A DNA stretch of 64,000 nucleotides from Sodiomyces alkalinus F11 (Eukaryota; Ascomycota; Sordariomycetes; Glomerellales; Plectosphaerellaceae), in contig NW_021167088.1 of assembly GCF_003711515.1 (NCBI RefSeq), positions 644,351 to 708,350 on the forward strand, in the 5' to 3' direction. The position numbers and the translations under genes are program-made. Numbering within the stretch: the stretch's first letter is position 1; each line of letters starts with the position of its first letter. The notes under the pieces are model-generated. The model was not told the DNA's origin. It did no database searches and saw only the letters and a list, made by a program, of their open reading frames with translations. Positions 45,901 through 57,800 of the stretch are shown piece after piece.

Positions 45901-48900
45901 CCGCAGCTTGGACGACGTCCAGAGGATCCCGCTTCATCATGTTGTGGAGTCCATCGATGGCCACATCGCGGAGCGCTGCGTCCTCCGAGTTGAGGTATCG
46001 GTGTAGTGTCTTGACGTAACTTTCGAATTCCATGTAGCCCGGGGCATACAACGACAGATGCTCCAGGCAGCCCAAGCTTTCTCGCTGTACCAGGACGTCC
46101 TCCTCATCCTGGAACTGGCCCACCAAGCTGAGTATCAGTTCCCTTGACTTGGTCGAATCCTGCAAGTCGGGGCCGAGGACGTTGATCAGGGAGTCGACGC
46201 AACGGACGATGGCTGCGGTCGTGGACGATTCCATCTCCAGGTTCATGGTCACCGGCGAGGAGATTTCGGGGTTGTGCGTATCCGAGACGTAGAGCTGCAC
46301 GAGCATGCCCAGTGTGCCCGGGACGTAGCTCGAGAAGCTGAGGCCGGCGGCATCGGCGGAGAGAGCGAGGGCCTCCAAGGCCCAGTAATGGACCACGGGG
46401 TGCGGGTCGCTGCCAAGAGACATGAGGACGCTGAGAACCGTCTTGAGGTGATAACCAGCAGCCATGCCCCCAACCTGCTTCTGGATAGCCCCCATCGCCA
46501 TGGCGCACCCGGCTCTTGCGCTCGGTTCCCTGTTGGCGACGATGGTGTCGACAAGGTGCTTGATCTCCTGGTTGGTGAATGCATTGCCACACGCGTCGCA
46601 GAGCCTGGCCACGGCGGCGTAGCCAATGCTCCGCACATACTGATCTTCGTCGATGACAAAGTCCCGAAGCATATCCTGTAGGAGCCTCTCCACCGCCATA
46701 TTGGAGACATCGCCGGAAGGAGCCCCGGTCTCCTTCGTGGCAACCCGAAGCGTCGAGAGGACCGCAAGTGATACGTTGACGTTCATCGCAGCTCTCCTCC
46801 CAGGATCCCTCTGCAAAGATCCTGCGGACATGAACGTCTTGATCTGCTCGAGTACGCTTTCTTGCACCTTGGAAGGCGTGAGCGGAAAGACAAATGCGAA
46901 TAGCTGTATGGCCATGTTGATAACCTCGGTAGCTGGCGGATCTGGAGCCTCTGGCCCCGGGGCAGAATCGCCAACGTAAAGGAGGGAGGCGTCATGCTCC
47001 AAGGTGCCGCAGATAGGGCTGAGGAGAAGCCTGTCAATGGTGTCTTCCGGGCTATTGTCCTGGGGCAGCGTGTCTTCCATGGATGATTCATGCTGACCGG
47101 GCAGGGGCCGGACGTTGAAGCCGGACACAAGGCCCGTGATACCAAACCCGGAGTTGTCGCCCACGTCCCAGATCGTGTCGAAGGTGGCGGCAGCGTTCGC
47201 AATGGATGCACTGAGCGAGGCACTGGGGGCGTAGTTCTCGGGATCCGCGAACAAGGAGATGGCCAGGGTGAGCAGATTCGACTGCAGGAGCGCCTCGCTA
47301 CCACCCGCCGGGCTCAGATTTACCAGTTTGGTGTAACACTGCAGGACTCGGCGCTGCACCATCATGTCCAGATCCTGGAGCTGCAGTGCCGGGGCCAGCC
47401 TCTGCGCAACGTCCTCTGACGTTTTCTTGGCAGGCAGAGAGCGCAGGAAGGCCGTCGTATTCTGAAGCATGGTGGCTATGCGCTTCGAAACGTCGACGGT
47501 GAGCAGCCGACTGTTGTATTGCAGAAAGGCCAGGATGGAGCCGAGGGCGCACTCGCGAACATGCGTCAAAAAGGAGGCCTCCAAGAAGCTGCGATGAGCC
47601 GTGTTGTCCTTGGAGAGAGGTTTGGGTAGGGCATTCTTCCAAAGCAAGAGGAGTTGAGAAAGGTGAATCTTGACAAAGTTGGGCCCCAGAGACATCAGGC
47701 CGCCGATCATGATCCATGCCACCTGGATCTGAGTGCTGGAGACCCGAAGCTCGGACTGCCCGCTGGACTTGAGTAAGTTGGTCGCCATGGTCAGCACGCG
47801 ACTGTTGACGTCGACGGAGCCATAGAGGGGGCGTGAAGGGCTGGCACTGAGCGTCGCGGCAAGTCCATGGGCGTATCCTATACAGCGTCTGGGCGAGTTC
47901 CGGCCATTGGTCAACTGCGACAGTTCTCGGTTGAGGCTGTTCATGCAAACGGACAGACAAGGTAGCAGCTGTTGAGGACAGGCAAGCACCAGAGCCTTCA
48001 TGCAAGCCGATGCATGGACCTGGACGGAGTAGCTCGGATGCTGAAGAATACCGAGGAGGCCGTCTCGGCAGGACTCTGCGAAGCTGTATGCCGCCGAGCC
48101 CAGGCTTCCGACGAGGGAGCCCACCACGCCCAGTGAGATGATCAAGGTCTGCTTAGACGGCTCGGGTCTCTCAGGTAGCGCTTGGGGATAATTCTTAAGA
48201 ATGTCCGTGATGAGGGCTTTGGCCACTGAAGTCTGACCGGCCTCGCCAAGAATCTTCTTGTTGATGACGTCTTGGAGGATCGTCTCCACGATGCGTCTCG
48301 AAATCAGCAGTCGATATTTGTTATTGGTGATAGTGGGCTGGCCAAGAAGGTCGACGGACAGATTGTCGACAATCCTCAGGAAATTGGGTCCCACGACCTT
48401 CTCGCCCAGCTTCTTGAAGAGCTTGGCGTAGCACACCCCAATTGCGGCCCTCGCCCTGTTCGACGTGGATAGCTTCGTATAATGGGTAGATAGGATCTTC
48501 AGGATGTCCGATAGCGACAGGGCGAGATGCTGCGTCTTTTTACCGCCAGGGGCGGGACTCCCAGGTCTCGAGGTGGGCAGCTCATCCTCGTCGGCAAGAT
48601 TGCTAGGCATCGTGCTGGCTCGTCGTAGCGCTTTGGATTTCGGTTTCTTCGCCTTGGACGAGGCGGCATCGCCCGGGAGACCCGTCTCGGAGTAGCCCCG
48701 GAGCATGGCCTCAGCGAGGGTCTCTGCAGCAGCATGCCTGACCTGCCTAGAGGGGGAGTCGATGATCTTGAAGACGGCAGCCTGCAACTTGTCGAAGTCG
48801 CCAGAATTGTCAAAGTAGGGCGTGTGTCGTACAAGGGCTTTCAAACAGCGGCACGCAGACACGACGACCAGCGAGCCCTTGTCGCTTGTCGCGAAGCTCC

Positions 48901-49555
48901 TGGACTGTTTCCACATGTCCCTCGTAATCGTCTCGTCCATACTGGTCCGTACCATGGAGACAAGCTTGCCGAGAGAGAGAAACACGGCGGCCCTCAAGCC
49001 CGCATTGTTCCAAGAGGCCTTGAGAAGCTTCAGCATAGAGGTACATGCCAACGGATGGAGGCCAATGGCGCTGTCACCAGCCGCCGCAAAGACGTCTCCT
49101 AGGCATGTGACAGCAGCATGCTTGGCTCGCTGAGAGGCCTCCGTTTTCCCCTTCCCGCCAGCAAGTATGGATATGAGATCGTTGACGGTCTCGAAGAGCA
49201 GCTTTCGGTCTCCTATTCCCAAGATATGCGCCAGGCACCGACCTAGGTTGTTGCGGATCACTCGAGTGGGTTGCGGCGATGTCAGGGTAAGGATCTGGAA
49301 GATTTCTTTCTTGATATACATTTGCTGCGCCGTGCAGTCGTCTGGAGAGAGGGCCAAGACATGTTTCGTCAGTGCCGACACGTGGGTAAAGAGGAAGAGT
49401 TGTTGCTGGTCGGTGGCTAGAGACTGGAGCTTAGGGAGGTCCAGCTCGGGGTTGGCTGAGACGCTGGCATCGTGGGCTGGCGCTGGGGGGGCTTGCGACG
49501 TAACACCCGCGCCGTTCGACCCGTTGTGAGCTTCAGAGAGCTCTGTCGACGACAT
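42991..49555 (-). CDS. LAA1: LAA1/HEATR5-like HEAT-repeat protein (AP-1 accessory)
   Basis: The CDS is complement(join(42991..43581, 43811..49555)), 2111 residues, matching the roughly 2000-residue HEATR5/Laa1 family. The single intron 43582-43810 (GTACGT...CTCCAG) joins LIDCLTDRM to TAKIAANCIKSLL in phase 0; the frame otherwise stops within the intron. The protein is a long array of helical HEAT-type repeats, with segments such as RVIRNNLGRCLAHIL, AAETLAEAMLRGYSE and RCIGYAHGLAATLSA. Known function: yeast Laa1 and animal HEATR5 bind the AP-1 clathrin adaptor and help endosome-Golgi sorting. There are no membrane segments. A low-complexity Ser/Ala/Thr stretch (nt about 43300-43390) interrupts the last repeats. 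The start ATG at 49555 opens a disordered leader before the first repeats. Confidence 0.93.
43755..43779. repeat. Mononucleotide A11-G14 tract in the LAA1 intron
   Basis: Eleven A then fourteen G on the plus strand, i.e. C14-T11 in the transcript, inside the only LAA1 intron and far from the acceptor. Confidence 0.9.
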
Positions 49556-49950
49556 AGGTGAGGAGAGGGAGGTTTTTTTGTCGTCGGGATGGATGGAAGG
49601 GCTGTTATAGAAATTAGGTATGTTGGTGGGTGAACCATCTAAAGGCGGTAGGTACAGATGGATGGATACCTACCTTATTGAACTTGGAAACGTTATGTTC
49701 TGCTCACCGGTCGGGTGTTCTTGAACGTCTGCCAATTCACGTGAACTTAGTCATGACTGTATGGCTTATGTCAGCCGAATGTTTCATGGACCTGGGTGGC
49801 TGGAGCACTGCCCGTTATTGCCGGAGCCGATCTCCGGCCCGTTGAGCCCCACTCTTTTCTCTACACGTGTACCGACCTCGAGAAGCTGCCATCAACGAAG
49901 CAAGTTGACCCAATCTAGCACCCATCTTCGTACTTCTCAACAACCCAGCT
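49556..49950. promoter_or_regulatory. Shared divergent promoter region, LAA1 / TACO1-like
   Basis: Only 395 bases separate the two divergent start codons, so the two genes probably share one promoter region. GTAC-type and TACCTACCTT motifs occur near 49648-49680. No known factor site is claimed. Confidence 0.5.
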
Positions 49951-51079
49951 ATGCGCCGGCTAGCAAGCCTTCTCCCATCAATAACGGCGCGCGGCCTACC
50001 AAGTAGACCAAGTCGACCAGCTCGCGTGCTATGCCAACAATGTCTCCGTCCCCTTTCGACAACACAGAATGCATCGGCCGGTCACAACAAGTGGTCCAAG
50101 ATCCGGCACCGCAAGGGCGCAGCCGACGTGCAGAAGGGTATCCTGCGCGTGCAACACTCCAAGATGATCGCCCTGCAATCTAGATGTCGGTTCCCTCTTT
50201 CGAACTCCATTCTTCGGTCGCCTCGTCGTGTATTCTCCCGGCGCTAACCAGGAATTTTTTTTGATTTCTTTTTTGCAGTACATGGACTCCATAGCGCTCA
50301 GTTGGCCACCGCAGTAGCCGCCGCCAAGAAAGGTATCTGAAGAAAACGAGACCGAATCAAACAACACACATCTCTCCCCGCCACCGCCCCCAAAACGACG
50401 AAAGCAAAAACGGGCGTCCAGGGACTAACCTCCCAGCACCACATTCGCAGCCGGTGTACCCAAGAACCTCATCGAAAGCGCCGTCGCACGCGGGCAAGGC
50501 CGGTCCGCGACGGGGACCGCCCTCGACACCCTGACACTCGAGGTCATCATGCCTCCCGGCGTGGCCCTGATCGTGGACATCGAGACGGACAGCCGGCTGC
50601 GCAGCCTCGAGCACCTCAAGCACCTGGTCAAGACGCACAAGGGCCGCGTCGGCTCGTCGGCGGCCTTCCTCTTCACGCGCCGAGGGCGCGTCGTCTTCGA
50701 TGCGACAGCTGGCCCGAGTCCGAGTCCGAGCCCGAGCCTCGACGACGTCATGGAGGACGCCATCGAGGCCGGGGCCGAGGACCTCGAGACCGATCCGGAC
50801 GGGAACGTCGTGGTGTGGACGCAGCCCAGCATGACTGCCGACGTCATGGAACGCTTGGCCCCGCGCTTCGGCGGGCGCGTTCTGAGCTCCGAGATTGTTT
50901 GGGACGCGAACGAGGAGACCAAGGTCAAGGTCGACTCCGCGGGCGATGCGCAGGCCTTGGGGGATCTGCTGGCTGCGCTGCAGGAGTCTCCTGAGGTGCA
51001 GGCTGTGTATGCGAATGCCGCGAAGGGGACTATATCTGATGAGGAGTGGTCCTGTATCAAAGACAGCATAGATTCGTAG
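49951..51079 (+). CDS. TACO1: TACO1/YebC-family mitochondrial translation activator
   Basis: Three exons: join(49951..50185, 50279..50332, 50451..51079), 305 residues. The introns 50186-50278 and 50333-50450 both have CTAAC branch sites, and the joins restore IALQSRLHGLHSAQLATAVAAAKKAGVPKNLIESAV. The 40 or so N-terminal residues are Arg/Leu/Ser-rich without acids, a mitochondrial presequence, with a likely cleavage near RPLSTTQN. The YebC core starts at AGHNKWSKIRHRKGAAD, the family signature. Domain 2/3 pieces are visible: LEVIMPPGVALIVDIETD and KGRVGSSAAFLFTRRG. Family knowledge: human TACO1 and yeast Dpc29 help mitochondrial ribosomes translate, TACO1 notably COX1. PET100, another cytochrome oxidase factor, lies 0.5 kb away. 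Confidence 0.93.
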
Positions 51080-51544
51080 GTCTCCACGCATGGGTGATAT
51101 CGATGTGTATCTCTTTTATCTTATAAAAAAACATATATTCGCCTTATGTACGGTACCTATAGTTAGACGAGCCCGCAGCTGCCAAATGAGCGGTGTGTCG
51201 GCAATGTATTCTTTTAAACCAGCATCATAACGCCCGCCATATCCCATCCTGTGACTTCGTCCCAGATCCAGTTTGCTCCCTTCTCCCTCTCGTTCAAATG
51301 CCCAAGTACTCGTATAGTACATGTCTCATCGTACACAACCCTCGCGGGCCGCTTTCCGCAAGGGGCCACTGTTCACTCAATATATATGATGGTGTAACAG
51401 CCCACTCGATTTTCAATAGCCGTCGAATTCCGTCGCCAAAAAAAAAAAAAACGCCTATCGTCGTCCCCACGCTCGATTCGCATCGTTTGTCTTCGCAACT
51501 GTCCATGTCGACCAACGGGCGGGGACTCTCTGCCCGCAGTTCGA
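51080..51544. other. Convergent 3' intergenic region
   Basis: 465 bases between the stop codons of the TACO1-like (plus) and PET100 (minus) genes. The AT-rich sequence at 51115-51140 and an A13 tract near 51438-51451 fit 3' processing signals. No ORF is supportable. Confidence 0.5.
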
Positions 51545-51909
51545 CTATTCATTGTCCTGCTGCTGATTCTGCTGCCCCTCTCGACCCGCCTTCAGTCGTT
51601 CAAACTCGCGTTGGCGCCGTAGCAAGCGGGCATATTCGGCTTTCATTTCGTCGCGGTCGAACGGGATCTTGTGTGAGTGCTCCGCCTTGGGCCAGAACCC
51701 TTGCACGGAGAACCTGTCGTCTAAGTTCGTCCCAAAGTAAAACATGATCCCAATGGGGAACATGAGATACATGCCGAACTGCATGGATAGGACAGGTCAG
51801 GTAAAAGGTTGACTTCGACTCGATACCCCGCGCCGAGGGAAGACGGTGGATGAAGGGTCCAGCAAAGACCTTAAGACCTTACCTTGAAAACTTCGAGATT
51901 AATGCCCAT
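51545..51909 (-). CDS. PET100: Pet100, cytochrome c oxidase assembly chaperone
   Basis: The CDS is complement(join(51545..51778, 51883..51909)), 86 residues. The first exon is only 27 bases (MGINLEVFK). The intron 51779-51882 (GTAAGG...CATGCAG) joins it to FGMYLMFPIGIMFYFGTNLDDRFS, the single membrane helix and signature of the Pet100 family. The C-terminal half is basic and Gln/Glu-rich (LLRRQREFERLKAGREGQ), probably a coiled coil in the intermembrane space. Known role: an inner-membrane chaperone that assembles cytochrome c oxidase subcomplexes. Without the short first exon, the frame would start at a Met inside the CAT-GCAG splice acceptor. The short size explains why simple gene finders may miss the first exon. 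Confidence 0.92.
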
Positions 51910-52667
51910 TTTTGCAATATATACTCTCCCAAATGGCCACGCTAATAAGGGGTGATTTCGTCGTGCCGTGGAGGGAGTGCTCAGTGAAACAATAACTACG
52001 CCCAAGGTATGAAAGTCGCATGCTCTGATGGAGGACTCGAAGAATCGGCTCATCGGACTTCCCAGAGCTTCTGGGGATCTCTGCTCTGTCCAATCGGAAC
52101 GTCCCGGCTCGGCGGTCTTCGGCATAATATTGTTCCTCCGGTCTACGCATCCAAAGTCGTCCATTTCGCGAATCTCTCAATCTTTGTGGTCCTTGATGGC
52201 ACATAAAATAACCATTGTGTATGAAGTAAATAATATCATTTCGTTTGGGAGATAATATGACGATTTAAAAAAAAATCATATTATTTTGTTAAAACCACAA
52301 ATATTTTTAGAGAGAATTTACACCGAGACGCCTTTCAATGAATACCTTGAAACATGCGTCCCTGTGTTCGTGTACCAACAACGTTCAGAACCTGAAATTG
52401 AAAATCAGTCAACCGTGCGGACCCAAGAGCCTAATGAGGCGTATACGGATATATACCGACCTATCCCATAAACCACCCCCTCTACACCTTCAGATCCCAC
52501 TACTATCCAAGTCTCCGGGATATTCCAAATCCTTTGAGCAAACCTATCCACACAAGTGCCTGAAGGTTGTGCACTATTCTTTTTTTTAAGCTCCAGTACC
52601 GACAAGAAAAAAGGTAAATGTTGTACAGCAAGTACGAGATGAGACGCTGTAGAAATATGCGCCAATA
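51910..52667. other. Upstream region of PET100 and 3' region of the next minus-strand gene
   Basis: 758 bases without a gene. It contains an AT-rich inverted repeat (ATAATATGA at 52252-52260 and TCATATTAT at 52276-52284, separated by 15 bases). Weak ORFs on both strands are unsupported. Confidence 0.45.
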
Positions 52668-54824
52668 TTATGATCGCCCCTGAGCAGCAGCGCGTCGCTG
52701 GGCCTGCGCATCCTCCATCAACATGCGCTCCGTCAGGCTTCGAGGAGTACCGGAGTATAGCGCTTGGCCCACGCTAGCGCGATAGCTAGCCAGATCGCCC
52801 TCATCGGCCCCCGTGCTCCCGTCGAGCCCTCCGACAAAGGTATTGACGTCCCCGAGGGATGCAGCTTGGGCGTACACTTCGGGGTTCGTGACGACGGATA
52901 CCGTCACGGGCCGTCCTTTGAAGGAGCCCACGGTTCCGTACGTCAGATGCGTCGCCGCCGGCGTTTCTGGCTTGGCGATCGGCACCGACGGTGAGCTTGA
53001 GAGCGCTGTCGGGACGGGTTCGGGTTCTGGGGTGGTCGCTTCGTCTTCTTCCATCTCGTCCTGGACCGGCTCTGGTGCGCGTTGAGGTTTGGCCGGGGTT
53101 GCCCCCTCAAAGTCGAATATGCCCTCGTCCTCGTCATGCACAACGCTACTTATCAGCCCTGCGGTAGGTTTGGTGATCTCCCTTGGTGAGGCCGTGGATC
53201 GTGAAACTGATGTGGAAGCTGTACGCTCCAGGTCTGGCAAAGCAGGAGGGGTCGGTTGTTGTCTGAGGGGAGAAAGAGATCGGGGGGAGGCAATGCTTGA
53301 TTTGTTAGCAGACGACTTCGGCTTCGCCATCGCCAGAAAGTCGTCGTCCGACGAGTCTCCATCATCGTAGTCATCCGCCGGGTCCTGTGGCTCAGGAGGG
53401 GGGGATTTCAACGGCTTCTTAGGGCGTCGAGGCGAAGATCCCGAATGCATCGGTGACTCCGGGAGGGAGCCCTTACTGGACCCAGGCGAAATGTTCCGAG
53501 GCGAATTCCTCTCGGAGGCAAGCTCGGGGGAGTCCGCATTGACGACTGTCCAGACGGTATTTGTGTCCAGAGGTGTCCTTGATAGCGCTCGGAGAGCCTG
53601 GGAGGAGGACACTTTCTTGGGCGGAGGCTCGCTTTCCTCGTCCGGGCCCAATATAGATTCGGCACTGACGGCATCTTCGTCAACTATAACCTCGTTTTCA
53701 GGAGGCGCAGCGCCAGCGCGGGAGAACGTCGACGGCAAGGAGTGAGATTGGATGAAAGAGACGTCGGAGGATTCCGGTGATGAGGTGGGCAAAACCTCGA
53801 TTCCTTCAAACTCGAAGCGGACCCGGCGAGGGCTGAGAGGTCCCTTGGAACCGGTCGATGAGCGCCGCAAAGCACTGCGACGGCGCACACTGCTCTCGCC
53901 CTGCTCCGCCGTGCCGCATGAGCTGGTGTCGTCGGTTGTCCGGCGAGAAGGGGGTGGCCTAGATGAGGGATGGAGAGTCGCAGACGTTTGTGACTGGTTC
54001 TCTTTTGATCCGAGTTCCTTGTCCACCTCGCCCATATTGTCAGCTGGGGGGTGTATTGTCGCGTCAAGGGAGTCTCGAGAGCTGGACGGCGAGGCTGGCG
54101 ACGGAGGGAAAAGTGGCATGGCCAGAGCGGGGCTGGCCTGTAAGAGCGGTAAGAAGGCCGGTGTAAAAAGGCCGTGTAGCTCTCTATCGCGGTCGGCAGT
54201 ACTAGCTCGAGGGGAACCCGTCGAGGTTGACTTCGCAGCAGCGGCAGCGGCAGCGGCAGCGGCAGGGGTGATAGCGTGCGGCGTGGAAAAGGGCGAGTTG
54301 GCCGTGGGCGCTGCCAGCCATTCGGCGTCCGACAAGCTGTCGAGGGTAGACGCAGCAGCCGAAGCCGAAGCCGAAACGGAAGCGGACGCGGACGCGGACG
54401 CGGGGGCGGGAGATATTGCAGGAACGGTAGCGGCAGTGTCGGTATCGCTGTCGGTCTTGGACGGGAAAGGGGAGGAGGAGGAAGTTGACGGAGCGCGAGC
54501 GGTGTCGGTGCTGGCGGCGGTATCGGTACCGTTGCCGGTATCGGTGCCGAGGCTTAACGATGAGTCAGAGTCAGAGTAGGACACTGACTCTTGCAGGGCA
54601 GGCCCGACGGCGGGATACTGAGGAAGCAAGTCGGCCACAGCTATGTGGACACGGGCAGAAATGGCCTGGGGAACGTCTTTGAGGAGGTCGCGAGAGTATC
54701 GTGTGAACTCCAGGGCCATTTCTTGGCGGTAGGCAGCGACTTTGGAATCGAGGGAGGAGAGCTTCTGGTGCAAGTCTCCGATGAGCCGCGCCGCATCATC
54801 CATGTCGTTCAAAGGAGGATTCAT
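52668..54824 (-). CDS. Hypothetical Ser-rich protein with N-terminal coiled coil
   Basis: Unrecognised. The open frame reaches an ATG at 54929, but the first 35 residues look like translated leader (Pro/Arg/Cys-rich). The ATG at 54824 (MNPPLNDMDDAARL) is preferred, giving 718 residues. Residues about 5-65 form an amphipathic helical, coiled-coil-like segment (LIGDLHQKLSSLDSKVAAYRQE). The remainder is mostly disordered: long Ser/Thr/Asp and Ala-Ser repeats (SASASASVSASASAA), Pro-rich and acidic blocks, and many SP/TP sites that could be phosphorylated. A more ordered short block, THLTYGTVGSFKGRPVTVSVV, lies near the C-terminus (about residues 640-660) and may be the conserved functional part. 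No membrane segment, enzyme motif or signal peptide is seen. Codon bias supports a real gene. Confidence 0.75.
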   Translation of the reverse strand: MNPPLNDMDDAARLIGDLHQKLSSLDSKVAAYRQEMALEFTRYSRDLLKDVPQAISARVHIAVADLLPQYPAVGPALQESVSYSDSDSSLSLGTDTGNGTDTAASTDTARAPSTSSSSPFPSKTDSDTDTAATVPAISPAPASASASASVSASASAAASTLDSLSDAEWLAAPTANSPFSTPHAITPAAAAAAAAAAKSTSTGSPRASTADRDRELHGLFTPAFLPLLQASPALAMPLFPPSPASPSSSRDSLDATIHPPADNMGEVDKELGSKENQSQTSATLHPSSRPPPSRRTTDDTSSCGTAEQGESSVRRRSALRRSSTGSKGPLSPRRVRFEFEGIEVLPTSSPESSDVSFIQSHSLPSTFSRAGAAPPENEVIVDEDAVSAESILGPDEESEPPPKKVSSSQALRALSRTPLDTNTVWTVVNADSPELASERNSPRNISPGSSKGSLPESPMHSGSSPRRPKKPLKSPPPEPQDPADDYDDGDSSDDDFLAMAKPKSSANKSSIASPRSLSPLRQQPTPPALPDLERTASTSVSRSTASPREITKPTAGLISSVVHDEDEGIFDFEGATPAKPQRAPEPVQDEMEEDEATTPEPEPVPTALSSSPSVPIAKPETPAATHLTYGTVGSFKGRPVTVSVVTNPEVYAQAASLGDVNTFVGGLDGSTGADEGDLASYRASVGQALYSGTPRSLTERMLMEDAQAQRRAAAQGRS

Positions 54825-57800
54825 CGACGAAATAGGCAGGCAAAACGGCTGCACACGAGGAGGCGACCGAGGACCTAGACAGCGGAGGGGAAGAGGAATG
54901 CCAATGGTCCGGATAGGTTCATGACGCAACCAGTCGCGGGAGGCCGATGCAGGTGCAGGGTTAATTCAGGGAGGAGATCAGCGGAAAGAGTGGGCGTGTG
55001 ACGGGGGACGGATTTGGAATGGATGGCTGAAATATGCGGGTGTCGGGATAACAGCCGTGTGGACGCGTATCCGCTGGGTTAGACCGGCGTGAGCGTCGTG
55101 GAGGCGATGGGGCCGATACGGGGGCCCCAGCTTTTCAATATTTCAATACCCGTTGCCGTTATTTTTTGGTCACCGGATGGATAATATGAAGGTGGACGAC
55201 GTGGAAATGTGGTTGGTTGGTTGGTCAGTCGGCGTGATGGACCTATGGATGCGAATGCGACAGGCCCAGGGCGGTCAGTTGAAAAGGATGTTTGCGGAAA
55301 ATAAGTGTTGGTCTGTGGAAGCAAGCCTGGGCTTTCTCCTCTCACCCAAAGCCCTCAAAAAAACAATAAAAATACGGTAGCCAAACAAGAAGTGAAAGTG
55401 TCCTTGGTAGAAAAATGAAAAACAATGCACTTTGTTAAAAAATAGTTGACAAGTGACTTGGTAAGATTGGGTTCACCGTGCCAACGATTCTATAACGTAC
55501 AAAGTATTTTGAAGTAATCAATTGGTGGAGTATTACCTAAGGTACCTGAGGTACCTTATTTAGGATGTGTTACTTGTATCCGTGCAAAGGGCAAGGTACA
55601 GTACCTACCTACCTAGGTACGAATAGGTACGGATAAATCTAGAGATTTATTCGGCTGTCTGTGACAGGTTGGGCAAAGTCACAAGTCTGTGTGATCTGTA
55701 CACGGAGTATTTTGGTCTACGGATAAGCAGAAGGGAAGGGGGAAGGTTTTTTTGCGTGGGTTCGTGTGTCACGGGGCTGAGTGCTTGCTTTGGTCGCATG
55801 CAAGTTGCACCCCCTTCTTGCCCTAGAATTGCCCACCGGGACGGCGCCGGGCTGGGCTGGCGTAATCGAGGAACACCAAAGTGGAGCGGTATTGCATCCG
55901 GTCAAGACCATGGGGGCACACCGTGGCGCGACCTAGGGGGTTGGTGGGGTTCTTTAGAAGGCTTAGAAGGGGTCCTTCAGGGCCCAGACCGCCCAGAACC
56001 GCCCATAGGAGGACTCGAGGGTCGCCCCAATATCTCGCCCTTTCAATAGTGGCTCGAGGGCTGTGAAGTTGTTACTTCATGTACCTTATCGTACGAAGCA
56101 CGAAATATTTCGTACAAAGTGAAGACAGCATATCTCGACAACTGAACCACAAATTGGGTACGAAATATTACCCCATCATCCCTTTATTACTTGCTTCGGA
56201 ACTCATTCATAAGGTAAGGTACCTTATGGGGAGGAACTCCGTACGGGGTAGGTACAACGTACGTTGTACTTCATAAGGCAGGCCCCCACCCCGCCCCCAC
56301 CTCCTACACCACCCATCATCATGCAGCTTTACTGATCACGCAGCTGCACCACCACACCGCCGCAGGAACCCACCATTCATTCCATGGCTGCATCTCCAAG
56401 ACTTCCCCTATTCGTACGGAGTAGTATATGTTGAGATGAACCATCTCGGGAGGCTCCCCTCGAATACTGACATCCAGCCTTTACTTTGTATTGCATCTCG
56501 TCTTCATTCCCTTTTCCCGCTTTCCCTCTTTCCCCGCGATTCTCCGATACCCAAGCAAAGCCGCAATATATCTCACACAGTCCACATAACCGTACAGTCT
56601 AACCTTCAGGCCAACCTTCAGGCCCAGCTCTCACCCACGCCGATTACCGACATCCCAGGCCAGGGGAAAGCGAATTGGACCTGACACAAAAATCAGCCTC
56701 GGTCATATAAATATAAATACTCCAGGCATATCCGACTTCAAGCGACGATGCTTCTCAACTTTGCTGAACTAACCCGCCAAACCGACGATATCCGCTCACG
56801 TAGTGCCCTCCTCTCGGGACATCTTCCGTATTCATACATAAGAAGTCTTATCTCCAAAAGCCAGTACACGCATACCAACAAGGAAACATGATTTTTGCTT
56901 CACGTGATTACGCTTTTCGTTTCACGTATTTTTATGCGAGATATCCTGCATAGTTCCATCCATGCAACCACCACTGGCCAGTTTTTCAACCGGTCAAGTC
57001 TTCCATCTGCAAGTCGTCGTAGACTCCACCAATGTGGTAGTGACTTGCATCACCAAGCTCAGTTCTGACAGGATCCCTATCTTGCAATTGCTGTGAGAAC
57101 AACCAACACGCGCTAGAACTTCACATTTACCCGGCGGTGGACCTTGTCGGGTGCTATCTGGCGCTCATATTCCAGGTTTTCCCTTCTCACAGCCCGACAT
57201 ACTGCCAGGTCTCCGCCCAGGCAGTCGATCCTTCGAAGCATTATCTTGCTTGATCACATGTGATTTTGTCAGATGCCCTGCGTTGCATCTAAACGCTCTT
57301 TATACTCGACCACTGCAAGATCGCGTTCCGCAAGAATGGCGCGTTGGTTGTATTTCTCCGACGTCTGCTTGGCATCACCGCATCACGTCGCCACTCTGCC
57401 TGCAGCTGCCACACGGTTTGCATACCATCGCCCCTTCTCTCAGGCCCACGTCTTATTCCCAAGACAAGCAAGAACTGTGGTGATTAGTAACGATTCCTCC
57501 GACTGCAATGTAGGTGGAAATGACACGGACTTTTCAATATCTTGCAAGCAGATCAGGGTTTAACATCATCTGACGTGGCTTGGGAAAAAGAGGTATCGCA
57601 TCGAAATTCTGTGAGACGACCTCGGTCTGCTACCGCTGACCATGGGCATCTCTGCCACATGCTGCTTCGCGACTGCCGCAGAGAAAGGGGGCGACCAGAG
57701 CATGAATAATCACAATCACGCACCCCGAGCTGACTGAGACGTTACATGAGCGTGTAGCTCATAAGGGTCCTGCCCTGCCGCAGATCTGGAAATGGATGCC

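Noticed and set aside
54825..54929. Upstream ATG at 54929 as the start of the Ser-rich protein
   Set aside because: The extra 35 residues look like leader sequence and precede the coiled-coil segment without relation to it; kept as an alternative only.
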